Source: Cladopsammia gracilis
Taxonomy: Eukaryota > Cnidaria > Anthozoa > Scleractinia > Dendrophylliidae
Reading direction: 5' to 3'
NCBI GenBank assembly: GCA_022457155.1
Contig: JAJGOT010001075.1
Location: forward strand, 1 to 64,000
Length of the DNA: 64,000 nucleotides
Shown here: one piece after another, positions 1 to 10,426 of the stretch
How positions within the stretch are numbered: position 1 is the stretch's first letter
Layout: every line of letters begins with the position of its first letter
Position numbers and translations under genes: made by a program
Notes under the pieces: model-generated
Seen by the model: only the letters and a program-made list of their open reading frames with translations
Told to the model about the DNA's origin: nothing
Database searches by the model: none

Positions 1-165
1 TCTGCTTACGTCAACTTACGCTAAGTCTACTTAACGCGGGCTTACTGTCTATACTAGTGTGAATCCACTATGTTTATCCTCAAAAATTTCGCCCAGCAAA
101 ACGTATAATTTATAAAACAGCGCTTTGGCGCAAAGCTCGGTTTAAAAGATTGGATCACGTTTGAG
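1..165. repeat. Interspersed repeat, copy 1 (pairs with 3553-3692)
   Basis: This segment matches 3553-3692 in the same orientation: both share the CAACTTACGCTAA-like start, GTGTGAATCCACTATG and a TTTATAAAAC..GCGCTT..GC core. They lie about 3.5 kb apart and are clearly diverged. No terminal inverted repeat is visible, so the element class is unknown. Confidence 0.55.
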
Positions 166-337
166 TGGAAACTGCGAGTTGTGGTTTTGTGTGCAAGGGA
201 CTCTTTTCGAACTACGGAAATTACGAACTTGGAATTACAGTCCGAACACAGGCTGTAATATTTTTAACAGTTGTCACAAGCTTCCATCTAAGCTGTATTT
301 AAATGAAGTGACGTTTATCACGCATTATGCTAATTTA

Positions 338-1297
338 TGAAGAAACCCCTATTAAGCGGCCACATGCATATGCCCGTTCATCGAGGGTGGCCTCTTAAAG
401 GGACAATGTCACGAGGGCGCATGCGCCAGTTTCTCGAATCGAAACTTGAAAAGTTTAGCCTAAATTTTTCAAGTTGAACTGTCAATTTCAAAATGGCGTC
501 GACTAGTGGCGGCGGTTACGGTGGAAAAAGAAGAAACTCGGGATGGAAAATGATATTTGGTACGCCGAAACTGAAGAGCGATGAAAGAGTTGTTGAAATA
601 CCATAAACATGTTTATTTTGAAGATACGATTTCTAAGCTATGGCTTGAAGCGAAATTCATCACAGGCTACGAAACTTGCTCCGATTCTGTCATCGCGGCG
701 CACTTGTTGTCGCTTGAATACGGCTCACGTCACGAGAAAGCAAAGGATTTTGTCGATTTTATATTATTAGCGGTGTGTGAGTCGGGACGTGACCCTTCCA
801 TGAAAGCGGTATTGAAAGCGGTATTACACAGCGGCCGTTGAAAATTTGAATGCTTTATAAGACATTGTATGGGAAAGAAATAACGTAGATTTCGAACGCG
901 AAATTTAGACATTAATTCAATAAAGCGACACTGTTAAACTCGCCTCTGGCGTATTCTTTTGTCCTTTGTGGTTTTTGGTAGCCGTTTCCGGTTTCTTTAT
1001 CGCCACTGTTTTCCCTTCATAAGACGGAGATTGAGACCGACTTTCACTCGGGGTGATTTGCGTCCTAAAAATCCATCCGATCGGCAATTTTTTTAGCCAT
1101 AGTTAAAGAACTATTTCCCTTTCACCATAAAGCATGTCTGGATTTTTGAAAATCATCGCATATTACGCTGAAAATGAGCATTTTCTTCCACCGATTCCAA
1201 GATCCATAATGTCGGCCAAATGTATTGAAGTAGACAGGAAGTGAGCCTGGTCCGCGCATGCGAATCCGTGACAGTGTCCCTTTAATAGGGGTTCGAC
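338..1297. mobile_element. Decayed pogo/Tigger-like DNA element
   Basis: The left end reads CCCCTATTAAGCGGCCAC and the right end, on the minus strand, reads CAGTCGAACCCCTATTAAAG. These match the CAGTCGAACC..AAGCGGCC termini of the clearer element at 21923-23387. Both arms also contain an AAAGGGACA.TGTCACG block followed by GCGCATGCGC. The left terminus has lost its CAGTCG start. Class is inferred from the termini; no transposase catalytic core is visible. Confidence 0.45.
493..841 (+). pseudogene. Small frameshifted ORF inside the DNA element
   Basis: An ATG at 493 opens a 37-residue frame (MASTSGGGYGGKRRNSGWK...) that stops at 606. An overlapping frame from 581 to 841 continues as an 86-residue charged segment with WLEAKF, SDSVIAAHLLSLEYGS and DFVDFILLAV. 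The overlap suggests one protein broken by a frameshift near 585. The Gly/Lys start followed by a helical segment resembles N-terminal pieces of transposon-associated proteins repeated in cnidarian genomes, but I do not recognise the family. The location inside an element with pogo-like ends favours a transposon-borne origin. Confidence 0.3.
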
Positions 1298-1339
1298 TGT
1301 CTTCATATGGTGGTTCATCTGGAAGAATCAAAGCCACTG

Positions 1340-1415
1340 AAACTCTAGCCTTATTCTCAGACGGTCCGAAGTCGCTCGCATTCGCTCCCTCCTCTTAGCC
1401 GTCTGATGTCCTTTG
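1340..1415 (-). repeat. Inverted single copy of the 88-bp repeat unit
   Basis: Read on the minus strand this stretch carries GAGCGAATGCGAGCGACTTC followed by GGACCGTCTGAGAAT, the signature of the tandem array at 2339-2872, in the opposite orientation. It may mark the other end of a larger element whose body is 1416-2338. Confidence 0.45.
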
Positions 1416-2338
1416 CCATGGCAAAAAAGTGGGTGACATTTGCCTATATAGTATTTTCACTCGTCACCAGGCTCCCAATTTGAGCCTAAAATCATAGCAA
1501 AAAGGTCAATTTTTGAAAGGAAAATCAAAATTGCGCGCATTTCTAACTTACTTTTCTGAAATCCACACTCGGATTCCAGTACTATGGTTACTATTCTATC
1601 TTGAAAAGTTAACATATTTTAATATCTTTTAAAAAAGTACCGTCATTTTGACCTTGAAGTGAGCAATTTCGTATGAACGCTTGAATGGAGTTCGACCGCG
1701 CGGTCATCGGTTTGAGCGTTCTATCCTGTTCTAACTCATTTTAGCAGGCGCAATGTCAACATCCACACTCGGTTTTGGAAAAACTGGAATCTAGTAAACA
1801 TTTTGGTGGGAAATTTGCTTTGGTTCGAGCGAAAAAACCTCCGTCATTTTGCACTTTTCAGCCGCACGATGCTTCGACTGAGTGCATTTTGGCTTCCTTT
1901 GGTCGGCATCGTGTTTACGCTCGCTTGCTCGTCTGTCAGTGCATGGCCTAGCGGTGAGAACGAGAGAAATTAGAAGGAAAGCGGAAATCACGGCTATATC
2001 AAGGAAACCACGCGCTTCAAGGTTACATAAACAAGTAAGATAGTATTGATATCGGAAAGATTTCCGTATAACCTCATACATTAGTTATGCATACCGTTCT
2101 TAAAACTAAAACAAAATCCAAAACAATAGAAATCCAAAAGCAAAACAATAGCGCGCACCACCGGAGCAAATGTCTCGTCTGAGGGATCAATATTTTAGTA
2201 TAGAGTGCTTGTTCTTGACGTCATCCTACCTCAGTGTACGTTCAGTCACATTCTTAAAATTCCTGATAGAGAAAAACCGGTCTAACAACCAATTTGCTCG
2301 GTGAAAATATTCAATGGTCTTGTGACATCAAGAACAAG
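1416..2338. other. No gene seen
   Basis: AT-rich sequence between an inverted unit of the 88-bp repeat and its tandem array. No convincing exon, inverted repeat or array was seen. It could be the interior of an element bounded by the two repeat copies. Confidence 0.4.
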
Positions 2339-2872
2339 CCATGAAACAAAGCACATCTCACGCGGTGAGGAGAGAGTGAGTGCGAGCGACCTGGGACCGT
2401 CTGAGAATCATGCTACTATAGTTATGCCCCCAAAACAAAGGATATCTCACGTGGAGAGGAGAGAGTGAGTGCGAGCGACCTGGGACCGTCTGAGAATCGG
2501 GCTACTATAAATATGCCCCCAAACAAAGGACATCTTACGGGGAGAGGAGAGTGTGAGTACGAGCGACCTCGGACCGTCTTAGAATCATGCTACTCTAGTT
2601 ATGCCCTCAAACAAAGGACATCTCACGGGGAGAGGAGAGAGTGAGTACGAGGGACCTCGGGCCGTCTGAGAATCATGCTACTATAGTTATGCCCCCAAAC
2701 AAAGGACATCTCACTGGGAGAGCTGAGAGTGAGTACGAGCGATCAGGGAACGTCTGAGAATCAGGCTACTATAGTTATGCCCCCAAACAAAGGACATCTC
2801 ACGGGGAGAGGAGAGAGTGAGTTTGAGGGACCTCGGACCGTCTGAGAATCATGCTACTATACTGTGAAACTT
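2339..2872 (+). repeat. 88-bp tandem repeat, six copies
   Basis: The landmark ACCGTCTGAG recurs at 2396, 2485, 2573, 2661, 2749 and 2837, a regular 88-89 bp spacing. Each unit contains GGACATCTCACGGGGAGAGG, GTGAGTACGAGCGAC and GCTACTATAGTTATGCCCCC. Copies differ by a few percent, and no long ORF runs through them. Confidence 0.9.
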
Positions 2873-2989
2873 TTGCGTGTCCAAAACAGGAAGTTAAATG
2901 CGCAATACGTCCCCTGGGTTAACAAACGTTACGACTACTTGTAGTAAATACTCAGGTTAATGAGGTGGCACGTCATATAGCCTGCTAGC

Positions 2990-3130
2990 TGTCCATTCTC
3001 AGTCAATCGAGCGGGAGAGCGAATGAACCGAGGGGAAACTGGGGGAGAGCCTTTCCCGCCTTTTCCCCAGCGCTCCTCGGTTCGCATTACTTTAGCTCGC
3101 TCGCCGCTCGGTCGATCGCCGCTCGCGTAT
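2990..3130. repeat. GC-rich imperfect palindrome
   Basis: A locally GC-rich block with GAGCGGGAGAGCGAATGAAC on one side and GCGAGCTAAAGTAATGCGAA on the other strand, around GGGGAAACTGGGGG/CCTTTTCCCCAGC. It shares the GAAACTGGGGG..GAG motif with the foldback at 34233-34437. Probably a degraded foldback element. Confidence 0.4.
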
Positions 3131-3552
3131 TTGCGACTATCCAGTGAGGGACTGCTAGCAGTCTACATGTCATAATATGAGTACGAATTTTGGCCTATTT
3201 GACCTTTGGAGACCACAGGAGAATCTTTCCCTTTTTAGGAATGTCATTAGAATGCCAAAATTATTTTCCAATGCAGTTTTGAAAATGCTTACCGTTTATT
3301 GTGCCGTGAATTACGCCAGATGTCTACAATTCCCCAAATACAATTTTATCTACACTTTGCGATACCCAAAATCTCCCCTTTCGAGTTTAAAACATGTTTC
3401 GTGATTCGCTTTAGCAAAGTGAAAAAAAAATTGTTTTCCTGACTTCTTATGACAACTTAGTGACCTTATCTCTGATTTACATCGCTATTAAATGATGACA
3501 GCTTTAAATAGCAATGATTATACCATAAATATCTGTTTGAACGCTTAAGCAG

Positions 3553-3692
3553 ACTAAGCCTGACTTACGTCGACTTACGCTAAATCACTGTCTAGTGTGA
3601 ATCCACTATGCTTATCATCAAAATCTGCCTCTAAAAACCCTGCATTTTATAAAACTGCGCTTGGCACAAAGCCAAGACTGGTTTAATGAGAG
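3553..3692. repeat. Interspersed repeat, copy 2 (pairs with 1-165)
   Basis: Diverged direct copy of the first 165 bases. It runs directly into another repeated block at 3688-3790, so the two may be parts of one longer element. Confidence 0.55.
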
Positions 3693-3790
3693 ACTTTTTG
3701 TCACTACAGCCGAGAAACAAATAAATACTGGATTATTTTTTTTTTTAATCTGGCAACGGCCTTTTCGGAAATTTCTCAACCTCGGTTAGG
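3688..3790. repeat. Repeat block shared with 5159-5254
   Basis: AGAGACTTTTTG, GAGAAACAAATA and TTTTTAATCTGGCAACGG.C are shared in order and orientation with 5159-5254. The other copy abuts a broken Ig exon, suggesting that insertion of this element damaged that gene region. Confidence 0.6.
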
Positions 3791-4186
3791 TTTTAATTTA
3801 ATGTCGTCACAGACAACGAACGATGTCCGAGTGTTCCGTTGTAATCAGTTACAGCTGAATAACAAGCTTAGCAACATCCAAACCTTAAGTTTGTTTCAGC
3901 CATCTGTATTTCTTTATTTTTGGGCGAAAAAAATCCGCAAAATGAACGCTCACAGAAACAAGAAAAAAGAATATTTTTTCCAAATTGTTTTCTTCTAATA
4001 GTTGTACTTAAGCGATACCATTTTATATAATTAGCAGATTTAACATTTAAAAAAATAGGATCCTTTTAGAATGCAATGCGGCTTACAAGTTTACAATTGG
4101 GTGTGTGTTGAAATCAAAACATAAAAACGATACAAACTCAAAACATACTGAAAACATAATGAAAATGAACTGAGCCCAAAACATAC

Positions 4187-4462
4187 CCAACACACGAAGG
4201 GTTGAAGAGGCAATTGCTTTATTTGCTTTGTTTTCTGCCATGCACTGGTATGTTCCTTCCATCCCTTTTGTAGTGTGTTGCATTTGAAGGACTGATCCGT
4301 TCTCAATCTCTGTTTCAAATACTTCCTCGGGAAGACGTCCGCCCTCAAAGTTCCAGGATAATGATGGTTTTGGGACACCAGATGTGACTTTGCAGCTGAT
4401 GTTGGTTGCTTTGCCTTCAGGAACAGTTTGGTTTGTCGGAGACACATAAACCTGAGGGGAGA
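4187..4462 (-). CDS. Ig-like (I-set) domain exon
   Basis: A 276-nt phase 1-1 exon on the minus strand, from the acceptor ...TTTTTTTCTCAATCAG to a GTATGT donor. It encodes one complete Ig fold of about 92 residues: SPQVYVSPTNQTVPEG, NISCKVTSGVPKPSLSW (first Cys plus core Trp) and a DxGxYxC-like GMEGTYQCMAENKANKA before the final strand ASSTLRVLG. An alternative acceptor at 4451 would break the phase 1-1 rule, so 4462 is preferred. Spacing and motifs are those of adhesion or receptor I-set domains. It is the most C-terminal visible exon of the left-hand gene cluster; following exons must lie beyond the window's left edge. The full protein is unknown. Confidence 0.82.
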
Positions 4463-5158
4463 CTGATTGAGAAAAAAACTACAGATTAGTAATTAAGGAT
4501 TACTGGTCACCGTTTCCGTATCTTCGAGACACGTACATTATTGTCACATTTGTATGCATAGACTTAAAATGATACATAAGCATCATTAATCTTGAGAATA
4601 GATTGAAAACTCAAACACTATTATTTGAGCTTCACAATGATAAGATGCTACTCAATTCCGGGATTACTTCTGGGAATTTTACTAACATTTCGTTGGAGCC
4701 ATTTTTGTATCTGGGAGGAGAGAGAAGATGGGGACGTTTTCTAAAAGGTAATACACTTCAATTATTCTATATTTAATTAATTATTGTTGGAATTCTGATT
4801 TTTTATAAGCGAATATAACTATGATTATATAATTTTATTGGTTTATTTATTAGTTCGGACCGCTAATTTCAAAATGCAGAGCTCAACGGAATTGATTGGT
4901 TCATCATTTCCGGGTTCACTTTTGGTGGAACTAAACCATTTTATTGTAAGTGCATGTAGAGTTCAGAGGAAACGAAAATGACTGGTTAATATGTTGTCTG
5001 TCAGATAGAAATCTACTTGTTTTAATCATAGGCTAATTAAGGAGTCTGAAAAGGGTTTAAAGCTGCATGCGCGCGTACCGTTCACTAGTCATACATGGAC
5101 GCACTTGTTAGCTGTCATTTCAATCATGCATAGTGTTGAGCGCGCAACTTATCGGAAA

Positions 5159-5254
5159 TGAGAGACTTTTTGAGATTACAGTGGAGAAACAAATACATAT
5201 TGGAATTTTTTTTTTAATCTGGCAACGGTCTTTTTGGAAATTTCTCAACCTCGT
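5159..5254. repeat. Repeat block, second copy of 3688-3790
   Basis: Shares AGAGACTTTTTG, GAGAAACAAATA and TTTTTAATCTGGCAACGG with 3688-3790. The following sequence to about 5480 includes an ATGGCGGCCGG island and runs up against the Ig fragment at 5490. Confidence 0.55.
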
Positions 5255-5489
5255 CTCCCGGGCCTTCTTCTCATTCAAAATGGCGGCCGGGATTAGAAAC
5301 CGCTGGTCAAGGCTGACAAAATACTCTAAAAATAATGGAGCGTTTTGTCTCGTAAAACAGGATAAAATGGCTTCGTTTCGTTTGAACAACTGTTTCAGAT
5401 TGCTAAAAAAGAAACACCGCTTCATATCACTGAACAAAACCCCCGAAAACACCATTTCATCGTCTGTCACGTGACAAAATACTCCATGA

Positions 5490-5567
5490 TTTCTTTGTCC
5501 AGTTGACCTTTGGTGAAGGATCACCGCCCACAATGCATTCCATTTCCGTTACCATAGCAACTGAATG
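5490..5567 (-). pseudogene. Broken Ig-domain exon fragment
   Basis: On the minus strand this encodes VAMVTEMECIVGGDPSPKVN followed by WTK, the first Cys, the G-x-P-x-P turn and the core Trp of an Ig domain. After WTKK the frame runs into SWSILSRDRR and stops at 5457. The C-terminal half (DxGxYxC) is absent and only about eight residues precede the first Cys. The fragment ends where the repeat at 5159-5480 begins, so an insertion probably destroyed the exon. It could still be part of a spliced exon pair, but no donor is obvious. Confidence 0.5.
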
Positions 5568-5927
5568 TTTCCAATCTTTATCAAATCGTGTCTCAAGGAT
5601 AAACGAACAGCTACTGAAGACGGCATTAGCTAACAAGAAATGCTCTTGAAAATATCCGAGAAAAACTTTGAGGTTGTGCCCACCCCACCCCACCCCATCC
5701 CCCCACCACCACCCCTTGTACGTCCGTTCGAGGCAGGTCCGAGGGTTAAATTACGTCGCCACGTAAGTTGATGTTATGTTTTTAGTTGTTTTTTTTTTTG
5801 TAGCAAATTTCCCTTTTATCTTCCGCGATTTTCCGCATTTCAATCCACAGATCTGAAGCGCGACTGACACATGTTTTTAACTTATTTTCGGTTCGTCAAA
5901 GCAATTTATTTCATTTCCATCTTCGTT

Positions 5928-6018
5928 TATGGCACCATTTGGCCCAAACTGATTTGTATCCCACCGATTGCCTTTGTACACATGCTCCATTCGCTCCAGT
6001 CACTCCAACCACCATGAA
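5928..6018 (-). pseudogene. Truncated thrombospondin type 1 repeat exon
   Basis: After the acceptor TTTTTATAAG the minus strand reads HGGWSDWSEWSMC in phase 1, the tryptophan ladder of a TSP1 repeat with its first Cys. The expected CSxTCGGG segment is replaced by TKAIGGIQISLGQMVP and a stop near 5928. It therefore looks like a TSP1 exon that lost its second half, 238 bases downstream of an intact TSP1 exon. A frameshift or an undetected donor is possible. Confidence 0.5.
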
Positions 6019-6255
6019 CTTATAAAAACAAGAAAAAATAAACATGCTACGCAAAAGCTGATTATTCCCAAAGTGTGACCATTCCAATTATAATATATGC
6101 TTAGCATTGTTTTATGCGCTGGCGTTTTTGTTTTCTTTATGAATAGTTTAATTTTTTTTTTTCTCAGTTTCAATTTTAATCTTTGGCGTGAGTATCAAAT
6201 AAGAAAAGTTCATTTATCACTTTAAAATGAAAGATTAAAAGATTTGACTCCTTAC

Positions 6256-6426
6256 TCGGGCAGTTGTTTGTATTGCATGATCGTGATTGCGGTAAGCGGC
6301 TTCCTTGGCAATAAAGGAGGTGCGATCTTGGAGGAGGATTGGTACAGGTGCGGTTACGTGTCTGTGATCCACCGCCACATGTCACACTGCAGCTTCCCCA
6401 TGCGTTCCAACCTGACCATCCGCCAT
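6256..6426 (-). CDS. Thrombospondin type 1 repeat exon
   Basis: A 171-nt phase 1-1 exon from the acceptor CTCATGTTCAG to a GTAAGG donor. The 57 residues begin DGGWSGWNAWGSCSVTCGGG and continue QTRNRTCTNPPP, with a later YCQG and a closing CNTNNCP. That is the full TSP1 pattern: a W-x2-W-x2-W ladder, six cysteines and the CSVTCGGG/RxRxC arginines that stack between the tryptophans. Such repeats are extracellular and bind matrix, and the core Trp residues are typical C-mannosylation sites. Order along the minus strand is TSP1, damaged TSP1, damaged Ig, Ig, as in extracellular matrix or receptor proteins that mix these modules. The identity of the whole protein is not recognisable. Confidence 0.85.
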
Positions 6427-6493
6427 CTGAACATGAGAGGACAAACAAGATAAAATGAAGCCCGATGTTGCCAAGAATTGTTCCTTACACTCA

Positions 6494-6660
6494 AGGTGCT
6501 GTTACACTAGGTAATATTTCGTGCAACTTGTCTCGCAACAACTAATCAAAGGGCTCTTAAAGCCATCTCGTTAAAGCGTTAGAACGTGAGGTTAATAAAA
6601 ACAAAATAGAAGAATTGATAGTGAATATGGTAAAGATGCCGTTGTAACGCACCTTTAGAA
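6494..6660. mobile_element. Short MITE, GTTACACT family
   Basis: Left end AAGGTGCTGTTACACTAGG and right end, complement, AAAGGTGCGTTACAACGGC form imperfect inverted repeats. The interior TGCAACTTGTCTCGCAAC is shared with the larger element at 17271-17640, so both belong to one family. Confidence 0.6.
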
Positions 6661-6826
6661 TAAGTCTACTTAAAATACGTACATGAAAACATCACATGAT
6701 GCAAATCAGCCAATAGAAATTTATGTTCACGAAATGGGCGTAGTTTACATTTTCAAAAAAAAAAACAACTTTAACATGCAAGGCTGATCAGACAGCAAAT
6801 TTGTTCGATTTATTTTAATAAGATAT

Positions 6827-6868
6827 GCCCGATATTTCGGTTAGACAAAACTAACCTTCATCAGGGGC
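6827..6868 (-). ncRNA. Minimal type I hammerhead ribozyme
   Basis: On the minus strand: GCCC, CTGATGA, an extra A, stem II GGTTAG/CTAACC closed by a TTTTGT loop, GAAA, ATAT, then C and GGGC. GCCC and GGGC pair as stem I around the catalytic CTGATGA..GAAA core, and the cleavage position is the C before GGGC. Stem III is only the self-complementary ATAT, the minimal form described for hammerheads in Penelope-like and related retroelements, which can act as dimers. The extra A before stem II departs from the strict consensus. No reverse transcriptase is visible nearby, so this is probably a retroelement remnant. Confidence 0.6.
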
Positions 6869-7110
6869 TAGGAAAGCTTAGTGAAGATGGAAACAAACGG
6901 TTACAATATTTAAAATGGGCTAAGATAAATTGCTGGCACACGATAGGCTAATAAACAAGTAACGGTCCAACTATATATTGCTACTGTTTGTTCTAGTGGT
7001 CCTTGCATTTTTACAGAAGTTATTTACATTTTCACGCTAGTGACTAAAATGGGGTCCTATTATTTGGTTATACAATAGACGTGTTTAGAAAATGTTATAG
7101 GCTGGGCCTT

Positions 7111-7111
7111 A

Positions 7112-7149
<38 letters not shown>

Positions 7150-7160
7150 TATTTATTATT
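7111..7160. repeat. (ATT)n microsatellite
   Basis: Uninterrupted ATT repeats followed by an A/T-rich run and poly-T. It lies just upstream of the gag-like ORF and may be the tail of a retroelement. Confidence 0.85.
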
Positions 7161-7381
7161 TTTTTTTTGCAAAAGGAGGGGAACCCGTGCCCCTCTGCTA
7201 ACAACTTCTCTGTACAGCATTGGGGGATCTGTTCTCATCAGTGCCCCCCTTTTTCAAGACCAAAAGCCAGAATAGTCCTAAACTTCGACGACTAAGGAGA
7301 GCTTTTTTTCACAAGATTTGGTGCCGTTTTTTCACCACAAGCAAGAAAGCGTCTGGTAACTATCTGTCTTCGCTTTGGTGA

Positions 7382-8118
7382 GTGCGTGCTTTTCAATTTT
7401 GTGGTTTTGGTTTTGGTCTCACGAGTTTTCTCGCCCTCGCGTTACGTGGAGATGGCCGCGAGTCCCGCACACCAGCCGTTCTTACTGTCCGCTTGATAGC
7501 GGAGGAAAACCTGGATCTTGACTCGCTCAGTATAGCGCAGTCGTTACCGAACTTTAAGGAAGAAATCGTTGGGATTGTACCCCTCTACGGAGGAAAGTGC
7601 TTCGACATCAGCCTCCGATCTACAGAATCGGCCACGCGGTTCGCGGCATCGGGCTTTGACTGCGAAAGCCGCGTTATCCCTTTACGCCTTTTAGGGCAAA
7701 AAGCACTACACGTGTCATGCTTCATTCCCGTTGAATTCCCCGATGAAAACCTGCTACAACTCGTGGAACAATACGGCGACCTCAAAGCTCGAGCAGTCCG
7801 CCGGCTTTGCTTCAAAGCCACGGGCTACAAGCACATCGAGAACAGCATCCGTGTCGTAGAATTCACACGTTTACAAAAGGCAGTGTCACGCAAATAATAA
7901 TAGTCACTCAAGGGCTCGAGTTATTTTTTAAGTACACGGGCCAGCCAATACTATGCTACCGGTGCCAGTCTTCCGAGCTCGTTGTTAAAGACTCCCCGAA
8001 GGCGAAACGCCGCGAGGCGAACCGCGAGGCTCCAGCGCCCGGAGGTGGGGGGGGGGGGTGGACACGAGAGGCCCCCCGGCCCCCACTACAGCAACCAGCA
8101 ACGACACTCCCCCTGTAA
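7382..8118 (+). pseudogene. Retroelement gag/ORF1-like protein, frameshifted
   Basis: An open frame at 7382-7897 encodes about 170 residues with no internal Met, including NLDLDSLSIAQSLPNFKEEI, VPLYGGKCFDISLRSTESA and CFIPVEFPDENLLQLVEQYG. This is an RRM-like fold typical of LINE ORF1 or retroelement gag proteins. A +1 shift near 7890 leads to ITQGLELFFKYTGQPILCYR and CQSSELVVK, which looks like a decayed CCHC knuckle in which the later His and Cys are lost. A glycine/proline-rich tail follows. There is no ATG near the start, so the 5' end is truncated or broken. The family is inferred from the domain order; the exact clade is not recognised. Confidence 0.45.
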
Positions 8119-9353
8119 CCACAATAGGCCATTTGCACGATAGCGTCATTTGACTACAACTACCAAAACTCATTTCGTTTTTCCTTTCTTATTTAAATTT
8201 TGTAATCCCAGTGAGGTTTAAATAACAAAGGCCCTAATTTGCACTACAAAATAAAAAAATGAACCTCCGTGCGACCCTTCTTATGACTTTTACAAAAAAA
8301 AGAAATAGTTATTGTTGAAACTGCATGTCTTAAAGTATTTAACAAGTAATGAAGAATTAAATTTCAACTTGCATTCGCCTTTCATGTTCTCAGATAAAGC
8401 ATTTTCTACTTCACCCTATACTAGTTACTGAGCGTGAAGGGTCCATAACCCGGGATCACAAATCCCATTTCCCACACATAGGCGTACGGGCCGGGGGGGC
8501 TGGGGGGGCTGCAGCCCCCCCCCCCAAATTTTGGGCAACTCAGATTTTTTGGGCAGCATGCAAGAGAAATTTGGGCAAAGCCAGTTTTTAAAGAGGTGTC
8601 CATGTTTTTTTTCGAAGAGATAGATATTTTCTATTTTAACCTGAAGTCGGCGTGATAAAGCCAGTTAAATTCACACGAGACAGTGGTTGCCTAGCACGTG
8701 ATTAGTTTCTGGTTATTAGTGAAGGGGATCATATGCTGATATACATATTTGTAATTTTTTGGTTGTTGGGCACTGTCTGCACTGTACTAGCTGGTGTGGG
8801 GTATTTCCAGTCGTGAATTAAGCCCTCGTAGGTGAACATGCGCAAAGACAAACGCAGCTGACAAAAGAAATCGGACCACCGTATTAACACTTACTATGCG
8901 TCCATCGACAAGGTGCTGTCTGAGCTTGAGCTCAGGTTTAGCGGAAATGACCAGGAAATACTCTATGTTTTAGGAAATATCTGTCCCAGTGAAACACCTG
9001 ATAAAGAAAGCTTCTCCCGCGTTGCTGATTTCCGAAGGCGACCCGACCAAATCCCAAGACAACCCGATCTATACCGAATATGTCCGAAGATGTTCCGAAG
9101 AATTCGGAAGTTTCCATGGACCTCAGACCTCCGTTTAATAACATCCAGTTGTAATCGTAATGTTCAGAACGATAAAAGCCTACAAAAAAGTGTCAAATTT
9201 TCATAAACGTAACTATACTGTGAATTGGATCATGCGATTTGTTAAGGCTGATAGCTCAAATCTGTAAGTTAGGCTTGAGAAATTGCTCAAAAGGCATGAG
9301 TAGGCGTGAGATCGGAGTTTTGGGCCCGCAGGCGTGAGACTCACGCCTAAGGC

Positions 9354-9695
9354 GTGAGACTTGGCAGGTATAAGACTCTGGAAGCCGAGCAGAAAATGTA
9401 TACGGGTTTCAGTCGTCGTGTGCGCGGATTAGGCTACATGACTTTTTCAGAAATGCTGGAGACGATGCACGAGAATGATCTACTTGATACGTTTACAGAG
9501 TTTTCTAATGTACCTGCAACATCGTGTTCTGCAGAACGATCATTCAGTGCGTTGCGCAGATTGAAAAGTTATGTCAGTAACATTACACTTATTAACAATG
9601 AAAGGGCATATGCCAACTCTGTAGTCAACAATGACATGGATCGTATCATTGATATTTTCGGCCGTCGAAATGGCAGAGACAGCTATTTCTTTTAA
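9354..9695 (+). pseudogene. hAT transposase C-terminal dimerisation domain
   Basis: The reading frame contains LLDTFTEFSNVPATSCSAER followed by SFSALRRLKSYVSN, the conserved CSAERSFSxLRRLKxYLRS block of the hAT dimerisation domain, as in ZMYM1-like and related proteins. It ends naturally with a stop at 9695. Upstream, 8913-9206 has fragmentary frames that may be remnants of the catalytic part, but no RNase H-like motif is readable. The domain lies inside the 8477-10232 element on the strand expected for its transposase. Confidence 0.8.
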
Positions 9696-9732
9696 CGTGT
9701 TTTATGAGCTCATATGATAAATTCATATTATG

Positions 9733-9779
9733 TACTTATTGACTAAGTGGGAGGGCCGGATGGGAAAATATTTGGCTCA

Positions 9780-9827
<48 letters not shown>

Positions 9828-9877
9828 GAGAGCCAAATATTTTCCCATCCGGCCCGACCTAACTTAGTCAATAAGTA
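9733..9877. repeat. Long hairpin inside the hAT element
   Basis: The left arm TACTTATTGACTAAGT, GGGAGGGCCGGATGGGAAAA and GGTCATGGCGTACGGAC is mirrored by GTCCGTGCGCCATGACC, TTTTCCCATCCGGCCC and ACTTAGTCAATAAGTA. The loop is about 15 bases, CGAGCGCAGCGAG. It may be a foldback element inserted in, or a stem formed by, the hAT copy. Confidence 0.85.
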
Positions 9878-10426
9878 TTTTATCATTTGACCAATTTGGA
9901 GACAAAATTACTTGCAATTTTAGCGCGCGAGGCCGTCCGCTTTTGTAGTAGGGCCGTACGGCTTTTTCCGGCCCCGCTCGCGCAAATGCGTACGGCCCTC
10001 ATACGCCTCATACGGGACTTTCATCAATGGTTTTGCAAAGAAAAGGCTCGCAGGGCCGTACGGGTCATATGATAAGTAAGAATATTTTCACTTCATATGT
10101 AGGCCTATGTTAGTGCATCGTACGACCCTCGTTTCTCTGCGACTGTTTCATAAAAATTTGGGCAACTTGCGAGAATTTTTTGGGCAAATTGTTCACCGCC
10201 CCCCCTGGCAAAAAATTGCCCGTACGCCTATGTTCCCACACACAAAACACACACACATTCATGACCAGCAAAGCCGCGTAATCAACTGGCTCGAACTCAC
10301 GTAAGCGTGCAAACATTAACTTTAAAATACATTGATTACCGTTACTCCTTGTTTTTACATTGCCTTACATAACTTATGGTATCAGTCGTAAAAAGTTCGT
10401 ACGGGTCACAATAAGTCAATATTCAT

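Larger units (their letters stand above)
8477..10232 (+). mobile_element. hAT-family transposon remnant with 8-bp TSD
   Basis: Termini are CATAGGCGTACGGGC at the left and its inverted copy at the right, flanked on both sides by the perfect 8-bp duplication TTCCCACA (8469-8476 and 10233-10240). Both ends carry repeated TTGGGCAA motifs in inverted orientation, as expected for subterminal transposase-binding sites. The interior holds a hAT dimerisation-domain ORF. The element is about 1.76 kb, too short for a complete transposase. Confidence 0.9.

Noticed and set aside
5133..5533. Overlapping 113- and 137-residue frames on both strands
   Set aside because: They cover a repeat shared with 3688-3790 and the edge of the broken Ig exon; neither has a domain or splice context.
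7585..7821. 78-residue minus-strand frame
   Set aside because: Shadow of the gag-like ORF on the plus strand.
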